Shown: positions 19,482-28,752, counted from the stretch's first letter. The stretch is 64,000 nucleotides of DNA from Methanococcoides vulcani (GCF_900111645.1 NZ_FOHQ01000002.1:359074-423073), one strand, 5' to 3'. The notes: generated from the sequence alone by a model not told the origin. Program-made: numbers and translations.

Positions 19482-19886
19482 TCATTCATCAGGTTCTTCA
19501 AGTCCTTTTTCCACTCTGTAATTGTGGAGTGCAAGTTCTATGGTGGTATGAAGACTGTTTTCCTCGAAAGGCTTGATAATATAACCATAAGGCTTTGTCC
19601 TTTTAGCTCGGTCCAGTATCTTTTCATCGGAATATGCCGTAAGGTAGACCACGGGGACATCAAAACGCTGTCGTATCTGTTCAGCAGCTTCGACACCATC
19701 CATATCCCCTTTTAGCATTATGTCCATCAACACAAGATCCGGAAATGTGATCTCTGCTTTACTGATGGCCTCTTTTCCGGTAGATGCAATGCTGGGTACA
19801 AGGTATCCCATGTTCTTCAGCATCTTCTTGATACCTAAGGCAACGATCTTTTCATCTTCTACGACCAGGATCTTAGTTTGAGTCAT
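19482..19886 (-). CDS. Stand-alone response-regulator receiver protein
   Basis: A 134-residue single receiver domain with no output domain. ILVVEDE supplies the acidic pocket, LVLMDIMLKG the phospho-accepting Asp, VVYLTAYSD the switch Thr and YIIKPFEE the Lys. ATG 19886 follows GAGAGGGA and is preferred to ATG 19907. It comes 10 bases after the histidine kinase gene in the same operon, so that kinase is its probable phosphodonor. Such proteins signal by protein contact; the target is unknown. Confidence 0.92.
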   Translation of the reverse strand: MTQTKILVVEDEKIVALGIKKMLKNMGYLVPSIASTGKEAISKAEITFPDLVLMDIMLKGDMDGVEAAEQIRQRFDVPVVYLTAYSDEKILDRAKRTKPYGYIIKPFEENSLHTTIELALHNYRVEKGLEEPDE

Positions 19887-19896
19887 CGATTCCCTC

Positions 19897-22416
19897 TCAT
19901 ATTTCATATTTTTCTTCTGTGAATTGTATTATGAACTTTGTTCCCTTCTCTTTGTCAAGCGTGATCGTTCCATCGATCTGCTCGACGAGGTTCGTCACAA
20001 GCTGAAGTCCAAGGGATTCGGTCTCTCTGAAGTCAATATCTTCAGGTATTCCACATCCGTTGTCGCAGACAGTTAGTGTGAAGTTGTCTCCAGCATGCTT
20101 TATGTCTACCGATATAGTACCCTTGTCCTTTTTATCCTCGAAGGCATACTTAAGTGAGTTCGAAACAAGTTCGTTGATAATGATCCCAAGTGGCACTGCT
20201 GTATCCATGTTCAGGAAAATATCTTCCACTTTCAGGTCTATCTTTATATCACGGTTGCCGACAACGTATGATTGTGACAGGTAATTAATTAGATTCTTAG
20301 TATAGTCTGCAAAGTCAATGCTTTCCATATCCTCTGACTGGTATAGTTTTTCATGCACAAGTGCCATTGTTCTGACCCTGTCCTGACTATCCCTGAAAGC
20401 TTCCTTTACCTTTTTATCCTTGAATTTATCAGATTCCAGGTATAATAATGTGGATATGACCTGCAGGTTATTTTTTATACGGTGATGGATCTCTTTCTTG
20501 CGAATATCCTCTATCTTTATAAGAGCCTCCTCCGCACGCTTTCTTTCGTCGATGTTTACAATGATTCCTTGCAGGTAGTTCACGTTCCCATCTTCATCAC
20601 GACGTATGAATGTCCTCTCATCTGCCCAGAGGACAGTACCGTATTTGGTCAGGATCCGGTATTCGATGTTGAACTGATTGTAACCTTCGTCACATTTTTT
20701 TTGTAGTTCGGCTTCAACTCTTGGAAGGTCCTGTGGGTGGACAATATCTCCATACTTTACTTTACCAGATGCAAAATCTTCAAGTGAGTAACCAAACTGT
20801 GATATATTCTTTGATACGAACTCAATAGGCCATCCCTTTTCTGCTCTCCATTTAAATACGACAACAGGACTGTTCTCGACGACCCGCTCCATCTCTTCTT
20901 TCATCTGGTTGGAGTGCTCAAGCTCTTCTGCATACTTTATTAGTTCCTGTTTGGCTTTTTTCTGTTCAGTAGTGATCTTGTATAGGGCTTGCCTTGTTTC
21001 TTCAATACCATCAGTGAGTATCCTGAAGTCACCTTCTCCTTTGATACTTATTTTTTGTGTAAAATCTTCTTTCTGGAAAGCCATCAGCACTGAATTGGAT
21101 TCATCAATAATGTTATTGAGCTTTTCAGCAAATCTGTCAAGGGTGTCACCCAGATCTTTGAAGTCACCTTTGAGACCGGGAGTTACACGGGTTTCAAGTT
21201 CTCCTTTTGCAAGACCGTTGGCTACGTGCATGGTTTCAGCCATGGGTTTTGTGAAGGCATCAAGGATCTCGTTCAAACCCGATGGTATGTCTTTGAAATC
21301 GATATCCACATCGGTGTCAGCTCGGGCATATATTTTCCCTCCCACCGCTGCATCGGAGACATCCTTAAAACTGGCTACGATCTCACTGATAGGTCTTGTG
21401 ACAAAGCCTGCAATAAGGGCGGCAAGTCCTGTCATGAATATAATGGATATGGCGGATATCACGATGAGGTTATTACGAAGCTCAACAACACCTGCAAGCA
21501 TCTCCTCTTTCGGAACCACAAGTATAAATGAAAAATCACCGGTCTTGATCGGTTCATAGAACATCACTACTTCTTTTCCTGTGGTAGGGTCGATAGTATC
21601 TATATATCCCCCCTCTCCTCCTTTGATATCATCTGCCATGGCGGTTATTTCCGGGACATTGAAATCATAGAGTGTTTTGTAACCGATCCAGTCTTTCTGT
21701 TCGGGTTGTGAGACGAGGATGCCTGTATTTCCTGTCATGAACGCATACCCTGTATCGAATGCCTTTACTTCGCTTACCACTTCATCAAGGTATGTAAGGG
21801 ATACATCCACACCTCCAATACCGATAAATTCCCCGTCCTTTATTATGGGGGTCACGTAACTTACTATGAAAACCCCTTCATAGAAGTAAGGATCAATGAT
21901 CTGTTCTTCCTTCAGTTTCTTTGGTAACTGGTAGTAATCGGAAGTATCATAATTGAGTAGTGGATCAAGTTGAAGATCACCGCTGATCCTGTTCCAGTAT
22001 GGGATGAACCTTCCCGTGGAATCATGTCCCGGTGCATTTACAAAAGTCCTGTCATTGCCATCAAAGGCATTTGGTTCATAACAAACATATGTTCCAAGGA
22101 GGTCCGGGTTCTTGACCGCTAATTCCTTCAATATATCATTGACCTCATCCCTGTCAGCAGTTTCATATGCTGCCAGAGAATTTGCGATCGTCTGACCTAT
22201 TGCATGGTTCTTTCGCATGTCAACATCAAACTGGTTCGCGTAACCTCTGGACTTTTCTATGGATTGTTCGTAGGCCAGGTCAACTTCCTGGTTGGTAACA
22301 GTGGATATGATGACAGCAGTTGATGTGACTAGTACCAGCAGGACACCTATCACAATGAAGAGGATCAATTTGGACCTGAGGGGTACGTTTTTCCATTCTA
22401 TTTTTCTCAAAGCCAT
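19897..22416 (-). CDS. Cache-HAMP-PAS sensor histidine kinase
   Basis: An 839-residue membrane sensor. Helix 1 is near residues 15-37. A long extracytoplasmic double-Cache domain (NPDLLGTYVCYEPNAFDGND and following) is followed by helix 2 near 310-335, a HAMP-like linker, a PAS domain (VVVFKWRAEKGWPIEFVS...FGYSLEDF), a HisKA_2-type dimer domain (KEIHHRIKNNLQVISTLLYLES) and an HATPase domain (NELVSNSLKYAFE, CDNGCGIPED, ESLGLQLVTNLV). Cache domains often bind small amines or acids, so a methylamine-type ligand is an attractive guess given the mtb genes nearby. It lies between the transcription regulator and the receiver gene. Confidence 0.93.
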   Translation of the reverse strand: MALRKIEWKNVPLRSKLILFIVIGVLLVLVTSTAVIISTVTNQEVDLAYEQSIEKSRGYANQFDVDMRKNHAIGQTIANSLAAYETADRDEVNDILKELAVKNPDLLGTYVCYEPNAFDGNDRTFVNAPGHDSTGRFIPYWNRISGDLQLDPLLNYDTSDYYQLPKKLKEEQIIDPYFYEGVFIVSYVTPIIKDGEFIGIGGVDVSLTYLDEVVSEVKAFDTGYAFMTGNTGILVSQPEQKDWIGYKTLYDFNVPEITAMADDIKGGEGGYIDTIDPTTGKEVVMFYEPIKTGDFSFILVVPKEEMLAGVVELRNNLIVISAISIIFMTGLAALIAGFVTRPISEIVASFKDVSDAAVGGKIYARADTDVDIDFKDIPSGLNEILDAFTKPMAETMHVANGLAKGELETRVTPGLKGDFKDLGDTLDRFAEKLNNIIDESNSVLMAFQKEDFTQKISIKGEGDFRILTDGIEETRQALYKITTEQKKAKQELIKYAEELEHSNQMKEEMERVVENSPVVVFKWRAEKGWPIEFVSKNISQFGYSLEDFASGKVKYGDIVHPQDLPRVEAELQKKCDEGYNQFNIEYRILTKYGTVLWADERTFIRRDEDGNVNYLQGIIVNIDERKRAEEALIKIEDIRKKEIHHRIKNNLQVISTLLYLESDKFKDKKVKEAFRDSQDRVRTMALVHEKLYQSEDMESIDFADYTKNLINYLSQSYVVGNRDIKIDLKVEDIFLNMDTAVPLGIIINELVSNSLKYAFEDKKDKGTISVDIKHAGDNFTLTVCDNGCGIPEDIDFRETESLGLQLVTNLVEQIDGTITLDKEKGTKFIIQFTEEKYEI

Positions 22417-22431
22417 ATTGGATCTTCCTTA

Positions 22432-23220
22432 TTAGATATCTTTCAACTGGCGGGATCGTTCCTGGTAATATGAGAACAATTCTTCACCCCAAATGCGTGC
22501 ACTATCATCAAAGCTCATGATCTTCCGGTGGTCGTATCTGCCATCCTTGTTGAAGAGGCATATGTAAGTAAACCGTTCTGTGACAGATATGGTCGTCAGT
22601 TTGATACTATCGTCACATACATGAAGTTCCGTATTATCGGATGATGCGAGCAGTTTAAGATGGTCAAGGCAATCATTCTTCATTCGATTGAGGACAGAGT
22701 CCGTAAGGATGAGTTCGAACTTAATACCCTTTTCAATGATTTCTGAAAATAGTTCCGGGTATAATGGGTGAAAATATGATGCAAACATCTTCACATCTTC
22801 TGACCTTGTCAGGTTCTCTGTAAATTCGACAGGGAGGTCGAACATGTGGTTCAGGTCAGGTTCTATCAGCATGCATTGTCCCAATTCGCCCAGCCTGTAC
22901 GCAAGAGGTTCCGGTATTGCTGAAAGGTCGCGGGTAGCCCAGTACTCCCTGTTCTCCTCTATTACTTCGAGCGTCTTCAATAACGGGCTCATGTTCCTGA
23001 CTATTATCCTGCCAACATCAGAAAGTTCATACGCATCGCTTTCATTCTGGATGATCATGTCCTGCTCTTTCAGTATCTTTATCTGGGGCATCATTGCCTT
23101 TGACGTGACATTCAGGGACGTCTTTATCTGGTCGATATTCCTTGATCCCTCAACGAGCAGTAAAAGAAGGTTTTTCCTTTTTTCAGAAAGCCATATTGTA
23201 TCACTTAATGAGGATTTCAT
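22432..23220 (-). CDS. Methanogenesis-type wHTH regulator with DUF1724 domain (Msr-like)
   Basis: A 262-residue regulator. An ArsR-like winged helix at residues 10-80 (LLVEGSRNIDQIKTSLNVTSKAMMPQIKIL) is followed by a DUF1724 domain (VKMFASYFHPLYPELFSEII...VCDDSIKLTTISVTERFTYICLFN). This is the architecture of the Msr proteins that control methanol and methylsulfide methyltransferase genes in Methanosarcina. It is divergent from mtbC across a 360-base spacer, so it is the best candidate for the dimethylamine-gene regulator. GAGGAG precedes ATG 23220. The kinase gene follows 15 bases downstream. Confidence 0.88.
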   Translation of the reverse strand: MKSSLSDTIWLSEKRKNLLLLLVEGSRNIDQIKTSLNVTSKAMMPQIKILKEQDMIIQNESDAYELSDVGRIIVRNMSPLLKTLEVIEENREYWATRDLSAIPEPLAYRLGELGQCMLIEPDLNHMFDLPVEFTENLTRSEDVKMFASYFHPLYPELFSEIIEKGIKFELILTDSVLNRMKNDCLDHLKLLASSDNTELHVCDDSIKLTTISVTERFTYICLFNKDGRYDHRKIMSFDDSARIWGEELFSYYQERSRQLKDI

Positions 23221-23362
23221 CGAGACTCCTCTATAAAATCCAGTATTAACCTTAATGATTCTTTCGGTTGTTCTTCGGGAAGAACGGGCTTTATGGCATA
23301 ATTCTGTTCTTCTTTTTGAATAATCCGGTTCATGGTGTTGATTATTCCTGAACTGTTTTTAA

Positions 23363-23374
23363 TTTATATATAAA
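23363..23374 (+). promoter_or_regulatory. mtbC: Promoter of mtbCB
   Basis: TTTATATATAAA is an excellent TATA box about 208 bases upstream of the mtbC coding start. Transcription from it leaves a leader of roughly 185 bases. The element is nearly palindromic and could also serve the divergent regulator gene. A GTTCTTC/GAAGAAC hairpin lies at 23270-23285 between this element and the regulator. Confidence 0.6.
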
Positions 23375-23507
23375 CTAAAGCCGTTGGAAATTCTCATGCC
23401 GTTTGAATATCCAATGACTATGGTCATTTCCCATGGGTATTTCCATTTCCAGTATCAGTCAAACTTCCAAAGCAAATTATGCTATATATGATTCTGGTTT
23501 TTCATTC

Positions 23508-23539
23508 TATGGTGGTGAGGATCAAATCCTGCTACCATA
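23508..23539 (+). promoter_or_regulatory. Leader hairpin upstream of mtbC
   Basis: TATGGT (23508-23513) pairs with ACCATA (23534-23539). AGGAT and ATCCT pair inside this, giving a stem with one internal loop about 30 bases before the ribosome site GGAGGT (23570-23575). It may regulate or stabilise the long leader. Confidence 0.4.
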
Positions 23540-23581
23540 ATCATGTGGTAAATATTCCACGACTTTAATGGAGGTTGTAAC

Positions 23582-24223
23582 ACGACAAACGAGGAATTAT
23601 TCAAAGAGCTATCCGATGCGGTAGTGTCCTGCAAAAAAGATGAAGTATTAGCTGCAGTAGCAAAGGCAAAGGGTAAGGTCCCGGCAGTAGAGATCATTGA
23701 TAAGGGTCTTGCAGCAGGTATGAACGAAGTTGGTGTTCTCTTCGAAAGGGGAAAACTCTTCCTTCCACACGTTATGATGGCAGCAGATGCAATGTCTACA
23801 GGCGTCGCAGAATTGGAAGATGAGATGGCAGGCAGTGGAGCCTCTGCAAAGCTCGGTGTAATTGTCAATGGTACTGTCGAGGGTGACGTACACGACATTG
23901 GTAAAGCAATTGTATCAACAATGCTTCAGGCTGCAGGGTTTGAAGTTCACGACATTGGTAGGGATGTACCTCTCCAGAATTTTATTGACAAGATCAAGGA
24001 AACCGATGCTGACATGGTCGGTCTCTCCGCACTTATGACAACAACACTTCAGGGCCAGAAGGAAGTCGTTGAACTTCTCAAGGAGAACGGTCTCAGAGAC
24101 AAGGTCAAGGTCATGGTCGGCGGCGCTCCAGCAACAGATGCATGGGCAAAGAAGATCGGTGCAGATTGCTATGCAGAAAATGCAAGTGAAGCTGTAGTCA
24201 AAGCAAAGGAATTACTTCTTTAA
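23582..24223 (+). CDS. mtbC: MtbC, dimethylamine corrinoid protein (ACG start)
   Basis: A 213-residue corrinoid protein that carries the methyl group from MtbB to MtbA. The cap-helix domain ([32 protein letters not shown]) is followed by a Rossmann-like B12 domain with D102-x-H104-x-x-G107, where His is the lower cobalt ligand, then [10 protein letters not shown] and VMVGGAP. The family N-terminus ([21 protein letters not shown]) is open back to ACG 23582, 6 bases after GGAGGT. No ATG, GTG or TTG exists there. The only canonical start, GTG 23624, would lose 14 conserved residues and has no ribosome site. Confidence 0.93.
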   Translation, partial: TTNEELFKELSDAVVSCKKDEVLAAVAKAKGKVPAVEIIDKGLAAGMNEVGVLFERGKLFLPHVMMAADAMSTGVAELEDEMAGSGASAKLGVIVNGTVEGDVHDIGKAIVSTMLQAAGFEVHDIGRDVPLQNFIDKIKETDADMVGLSALMTTTLQGQKEVVELLKENGLRDKVKVMVGGAPATDAWAKKIGADCYAENASEAVVKAKELLL

Positions 24224-24240
24224 TTAATGGGGTTGTAAAA

Positions 24241-25644
24241 ATGGCAACAGAATATTTCTTAAGAATGGGTGACGGTCAGAAGATCTTCATGACAAAGGAA
24301 GACATCCGGGCTGATATCGAAGCAGGTAGTGCAGATGCAGCAGATCTTGGTGACATCCCAGCACTTACTGAAGACCAGATGGACAAGATGCTTGATATCA
24401 TCATATCTCCTGGCAGGATCGTTGGTGTCGAACCAGGCATGGAAGTTCCTGTAACCCACGATATCGGTGCTATCAGGATCGATGGTGACCAGGGTAACAG
24501 TGGTGTAGGTATTCCTTCAAGCAGACTTGTTGGTTCAATGATGCACGAGCGTGCATTTGGTGCAGACACAATGGAACTCGGTCACATCGACTACAGTTAC
24601 AAGCCTGTAAAGCCTGTTATCTCACAGGAATGCCAGACAATGGAAGTTTGCCAGCAGAACATGATCATTCCTATGCTCTATGGTGCAATGCCAAACATGG
24701 GTCTGTACTACACTCCTGATGGTCCATTCGAGAACCCTGGTGATCTTATGAAAGCATTCAAGATCTCCGAAGCACAGGACTCTATTTTCCATGCAGCAGA
24801 GCATGGTATCCGTGACATGGTCTGGATCATGCAGAGGCTCCAGCATGTTGGTTGTGACGGTGTCAACTTCGATACCATCGGTGCAGCCGGTGACGGTGAC
24901 ATGTATGCATCCCTTAATTCTATCGAAGCATTGAGGAAAGAATTCCCTGGAATCTACATTGAAGCAGGTATGGCAGGAGAACTCGTTCTCGGTATGCACG
25001 GAGAGCTTGAGTACGATGGTACAGTACTTGCAGGTCTGTGGCCACACCAGCAGGCACCACTTATAGCAAAGGCAGGAGCAAACGTATTCGGTCCTGTATG
25101 TAACACCAATACCAGTAGGACATCCGCATGGAACCTTGGTCGTTCAGTTACCTTCATGAAGGCAGCTGTTGAGGCATCAACAATTCCATGTCATGTCGAT
25201 ATGGGAATGGGTGTCGGTGGTATCCCAATGCTTGAGACCCCACCAATCGATGCAGTAACCAGGGCAAGCAAGGCAATGGTCGAGATCGCAGGCGTCGACG
25301 GTATATAGATCGGTGTTGGTGACCCAATGGGTATGCCAATTGCACACATCATGGCTTCCGGTATGACCGGTATCAGGGCAGCTGGTGACCTTGTTGCAAG
25401 GATGCAGTTTGACAAGAACATGAGAATCGGGGAAGCAAAGGACTTCGTTGCAAAGAAGCTCGGCGTTTCAACTGCAGATCTCTCCGACGAGTATGTCATG
25501 AGGGAACTCAGGGAAGAGCTCGACATTGGTGTGATCACATCAGTTCCTGGCTGTGCAAAGGGTATTGCAGCTAAGATGAACATCGAGAAGCTTCTCGGTA
25601 TTGACATCAACTGCTGTGACAAGTTCAGGGAAATTACAGGTTAA
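24241..25644 (+). CDS. mtbB: MtbB, dimethylamine methyltransferase with pyrrolysine 356
   Basis: A 467-residue methyltransferase that moves a methyl group from dimethylamine to the MtbC corrinoid. The frame passes through TAG 25306-25308 (residue 356) in [16 protein letters not shown], the known pyrrolysine site of the family, and continues 111 residues to TAA. The whole length is normal for MtbB, so this is one gene and not two. GGGGTTGT precedes ATG 24241, and mtbC is 17 bases upstream. mtbA, ramA and the pyl genes are not in this window. Confidence 0.97.
25306..25308 (+). other. mtbB: In-frame UAG pyrrolysine codon of mtbB
   Basis: TAG is read as pyrrolysine here. The reading frame and sequence conservation continue on both sides. 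The codon before it is ATA, the same as before the UAG in the MarR gene. Confidence 0.95.
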
Positions 25645-25668
25645 ACTGTAAGTTAAACCGTATTTATG

Positions 25669-25714
25669 CCGATATGACCTGACATATGTCAGGTCAATTT
25701 CGGTATTTTTCTTT
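25669..25714 (+). terminator. Terminator between mtbB and the permease gene
   Basis: GACCTGACATATGTCAGGTC (25676-25695) is a perfect palindrome, extended by CCG/CGG flanks and followed by a T-rich run at 25705-25714. It could end most mtbCB transcripts and lower permease expression. Confidence 0.65.
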
Positions 25715-25755
25715 ATTGTTATAAGGAATCATTATTAAAAGGAGTGTGATGGAAT

Positions 25756-27258
25756 ATGTCTGAAGAAAAAGCATCCGGCGTAGACTGGCACCATGCGGAG
25801 CAATGCGCAAAGGTTGTCTGTGAAGCCGGTACGCTCGAAAGATCGATCGATTGGAAACAGGGATTGGCTATTGCTATTGGTGTACCTTTATTGATCTTGC
25901 CATCGATTGGTTATTTTGCTAGTTATCTATGGTCATTTGCTATTATTGTATGGGGTCTCTCTGTTTTCCAGGGATTTATGCAGAACCTCGCTTATGGTGA
26001 ACTTGCAACAACTTTCCCTAACGCATCCGGTCTGCCCGGATTCGCCCAGAACGTTTTCAAGTCGCCTGAGCACGTAGGAAAGTATGACAAGGGTAAACTG
26101 ATCGGTGGATTCAGTGCATGGAGTTACTGGTTCGCATGGAACCCTGTACTTGCTATCTTCGCAATTCTTGTGGGTTTCTATCTCCACAGCCTGTTCCCTT
26201 CACTGGCAGCCTCTTTCAGCCAGTATCAGCTTTCATTGGGGGCAGGTATTGTGATATTCGGTGGATTGATACTTGTTAACTACCGTGGTCTTTCAAGTGG
26301 TGCGCTTGTAGGTTACATCCTTGCAGCTTTCTCACTTATTCCAATGGCAATTATTACACTGGCCCCTTATGCAACCGGTGACTTTGCAATGTCTAACATC
26401 ACCAGTACCTGGTTACCAACTGACTGGGCATGGGATTTCCATCATATCCTGATCCTGCTCGGTATCTTTGCAATGGCCCAGTGGAGTGCTTGCGCATGGG
26501 AAACTGCAGCTATCTATGGTCCGGAATATAAGAAACCTGGCTCTGATGTACCAAAGGCATTGTTCTCCTGTGGTGCTATCTGTCTGGTGGCTTACATCCT
26601 TGTACAGATGACCATTACTGGTGTACTTGGTATCGATGGTATTGCCGCTGCACCAATTGATCCAATGCTTCCGCTTGCACAGGCAGCACTCGGTGATGTC
26701 GGTTCAACTGTCGCTATTGTCATGCTCATTGCAGCAATGGTCTTGATCATCCAGACTGCATACCTTGGTGCATCAAGGGCAATGCATTCAATGGCAACAG
26801 AAGGAAACCTTCCTAAGCTCTTCAAGAAAACAAATGCACATGGTACTCCTGTACTCGCAATGGTCATTATCGGTGTCTTCAACCTGATCCTGATCTCAAT
26901 GGGTACTCCATCAGCTATCCTTGCTGCATCAGCAATCGGATATGTTTGTGCTAACGGTATCAGCCTTTTCGCATACGTAAAGGCAAAGAGAGACCCACAC
27001 CTTGCTGGTCTTGACAGGCCATTCAAGGCACCAACCGGATGGAAGAACGTTGCTCTGTTGTTCGGTCTCTTCAACCTCCCACTCTGTCTGGTCGGTGTGA
27101 TCTACCTTAACAGTGTTGAAGGTAGCTGGTTCTCAACCGTTATCGGAATAGGTGTGCTTGGTCTCTATATCCCAATGTGGTTCTACTCACAGCACGAGGC
27201 TCATGTTGATAAGATCGCTGCTGTAAGTATGGTATCAGCAATTTCAAAGAAGAAGTGA
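25756..27258 (+). CDS. mtbP: APC-family permease, probable dimethylamine transporter
   Basis: A 500-residue amino acid-polyamine-organocation permease with about twelve membrane helices. The first is LAIAIGVPLLILPSIGYFAS, and later ones include ALVGYILAAFSLIPMAIITL, VAIVMLIAAMVLIIQTAYLG and VALLFGLFNLPLCLVGVIYL. Relatives next to methylamine methyltransferase genes in Methanosarcina are regarded as methylamine permeases. The substrate is inferred from the mtbCB neighbours. The N-terminus is hydrophilic and unusually long (about 35 residues) and includes WHHAEQCAKVVCEAG. GGAGTG lies upstream of ATG 25756. A strong terminator follows. Confidence 0.85.
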   Translation: MSEEKASGVDWHHAEQCAKVVCEAGTLERSIDWKQGLAIAIGVPLLILPSIGYFASYLWSFAIIVWGLSVFQGFMQNLAYGELATTFPNASGLPGFAQNVFKSPEHVGKYDKGKLIGGFSAWSYWFAWNPVLAIFAILVGFYLHSLFPSLAASFSQYQLSLGAGIVIFGGLILVNYRGLSSGALVGYILAAFSLIPMAIITLAPYATGDFAMSNITSTWLPTDWAWDFHHILILLGIFAMAQWSACAWETAAIYGPEYKKPGSDVPKALFSCGAICLVAYILVQMTITGVLGIDGIAAAPIDPMLPLAQAALGDVGSTVAIVMLIAAMVLIIQTAYLGASRAMHSMATEGNLPKLFKKTNAHGTPVLAMVIIGVFNLILISMGTPSAILAASAIGYVCANGISLFAYVKAKRDPHLAGLDRPFKAPTGWKNVALLFGLFNLPLCLVGVIYLNSVEGSWFSTVIGIGVLGLYIPMWFYSQHEAHVDKIAAVSMVSAISKKK

Positions 27259-27287
27259 TAGGAAACAACTCCTCTATCTGTTGAAAG

Positions 27288-27321
27288 GTTCCCGGAGATC
27301 TCCGGGGACTGCTATCTTTTT
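27288..27321 (+). terminator. Terminator of the mtb locus
   Basis: CCCGGAGATCTCCGGG (27291-27306) is a perfect inverted repeat with extended flanks, followed after a short spacer by CTTTTT. Confidence 0.65.
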
Positions 27322-27384
27322 AGATGAAAAAACTTAGAATTCTTATTTAAAATTCAATTAATCTTCTGAACAGGGGTGGGTGCT

Positions 27385-28284
27385 ATGATGAAAGGAACTT
27401 TTAATTTACCGGATCTTCAAGATGAAATGCCCGAGGTGGTATTCGTGTGGAGGTCTGAATATGGCTGGCCACTTGAGTTCGTATCAGATAATGTATCCTT
27501 TTTTGGTTATGAACCCGATGATTTTCTGTTTGGCGGCCTGTCATATGAAGATATAATTCATCCTGCTGATCTTGAAATGGTTAGAAAGGCCCTTCTGAAG
27601 TACTCTGATAGTTCTGAAGTCGATCTCATGCAGGAATACAGGATAATGAAGGCAGATGGTGATGTCAGGTGGGTTCGTGAGAAGACACAGATCATCTATG
27701 ATGAGGATGGTCGCATGCAATGCCTGAAGGCGAAGATCGTTGATATCAATGATGAGAAAAAACGTGATGATTTTATGTTCATTCAGGATGAGCTGGGCAG
27801 TGATCTCAGCTGGCCTGTAAATCTGGAGGAATCCATGAATGTCCTTCTTGAGCTGACTACTCAGCTCGATGCTATAGATATTTGTGCTTTATATGTGGTT
27901 GACGAGGTTACCGGGGGGCTGGTACTTGTGAACCATAAGGGTCTTTCAAGTGACTTTGTGAACAGTGTCTCATATTTTGGTGCTGATTCCGGTCAGATAA
28001 ACTTTGCAAAGAAAGGCTTCCCTATATACAAGCATTATTCTGAGATATATCCTTTCATTACGGGTGCTCGGATGCAGGATGAAGGATTGCAGGGTACTGC
28101 CATTATTCCTATCCATCATGAACACCACTTTGTAGGATTATTGATCGCGTCATCATCTTCTGAATTCATTATTCCTGAAAATGATCGTGACAGTCTTGAT
28201 GTGATCAAGTCGTTAGCCGGTCTTATGATCAGTAATATGACAATGTCCGTAATGAGTGATAGTGTGCATTACAGTACGGCATGA
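27385..28284 (+). CDS. PAS-GAF sensory protein without a kinase domain
   Basis: A 299-residue cytoplasmic protein. A PAS domain occupies residues 12-130 (EMPEVVFVWRSEYGWPLEFVS, FFGYEPDDF, EYRIMKADGDVRWVREKTQII), followed by a GAF-like domain at about 150-295 (IDICALYVVDEVTGGLVLVNHKG, GTAIIPIHHEHHFVGLLIASS). It ends without any histidine-kinase or DNA-binding module. The PAS closely resembles the PAS of the kinase at 19897-22416 (VFKWRAEKGWPIEFVS, FGYSLEDF), so the two may share a signal or derive from one ancestor. ATG 27385 lies after a G-rich ribosome site. A receiver gene follows. Confidence 0.85.
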   Translation: MMKGTFNLPDLQDEMPEVVFVWRSEYGWPLEFVSDNVSFFGYEPDDFLFGGLSYEDIIHPADLEMVRKALLKYSDSSEVDLMQEYRIMKADGDVRWVREKTQIIYDEDGRMQCLKAKIVDINDEKKRDDFMFIQDELGSDLSWPVNLEESMNVLLELTTQLDAIDICALYVVDEVTGGLVLVNHKGLSSDFVNSVSYFGADSGQINFAKKGFPIYKHYSEIYPFITGARMQDEGLQGTAIIPIHHEHHFVGLLIASSSSEFIIPENDRDSLDVIKSLAGLMISNMTMSVMSDSVHYSTA

Positions 28285-28347
28285 ATGAAAGTATATTGGG
28301 GTATGGGTACGAGAACAGTCCTTTTTGGGATTATCCGGATAATTACT

Positions 28348-28752
28348 ATGAAAAACAAAAAGATAGTCGTTGTTGAAGATGAATTGATCGTCGGTATGAT
28401 GATAAAGTTGAAACTTGAGAAGATGGGTTATTCTGTAGCTGGTTTTGCTTCAAAGGGCAAAGATGCCATTTCCTTGGTGAGTGCGATCCATCCTGATCTT
28501 ATTCTTATGGATATAAGGTTAAAGGGTGGGATGGATGGCATCGAAACCGCTATGAAGATACGTGAGTCATATAACATACCGATAGTGTTCATTACCGCAG
28601 ATTCTTCTAAGGCTACCCGTGAGAGGGCAAGCCTGGTAGGTCATCAGGGTTATCTGACGAAGCCCTTTATGGATGAAGATCTGGGAAATATTGTTCATTC
28701 TGTGTTTTACAACTCCGTGGATGGAGCAGGAGAAGTCAACGTTCTAGCCTGA
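28348..28752 (+). CDS. Stand-alone response-regulator receiver protein
   Basis: A 134-residue single receiver domain with IVVVEDE, LILMDIRLKGG (phospho-accepting Asp), IVFITADSS and LTKPFMDED (conserved Lys). It is a paralogue of the receiver at 19482-19886 (MGY...ASTGKEAIS against MGY...ASKGKDAIS). ATG 28348 starts exactly at the conserved core and is preferred to ATG 28285, which would add 21 residues. Its partner kinase is not adjacent; the PAS-GAF gene upstream lacks one. Confidence 0.9.
   Translation: MKNKKIVVVEDELIVGMMIKLKLEKMGYSVAGFASKGKDAISLVSAIHPDLILMDIRLKGGMDGIETAMKIRESYNIPIVFITADSSKATRERASLVGHQGYLTKPFMDEDLGNIVHSVFYNSVDGAGEVNVLA

Noticed and set aside
25327..25644. Separate 105-residue ORF after mtbB
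   Set aside because: It is the C-terminal part of MtbB behind the pyrrolysine codon, in the same frame.
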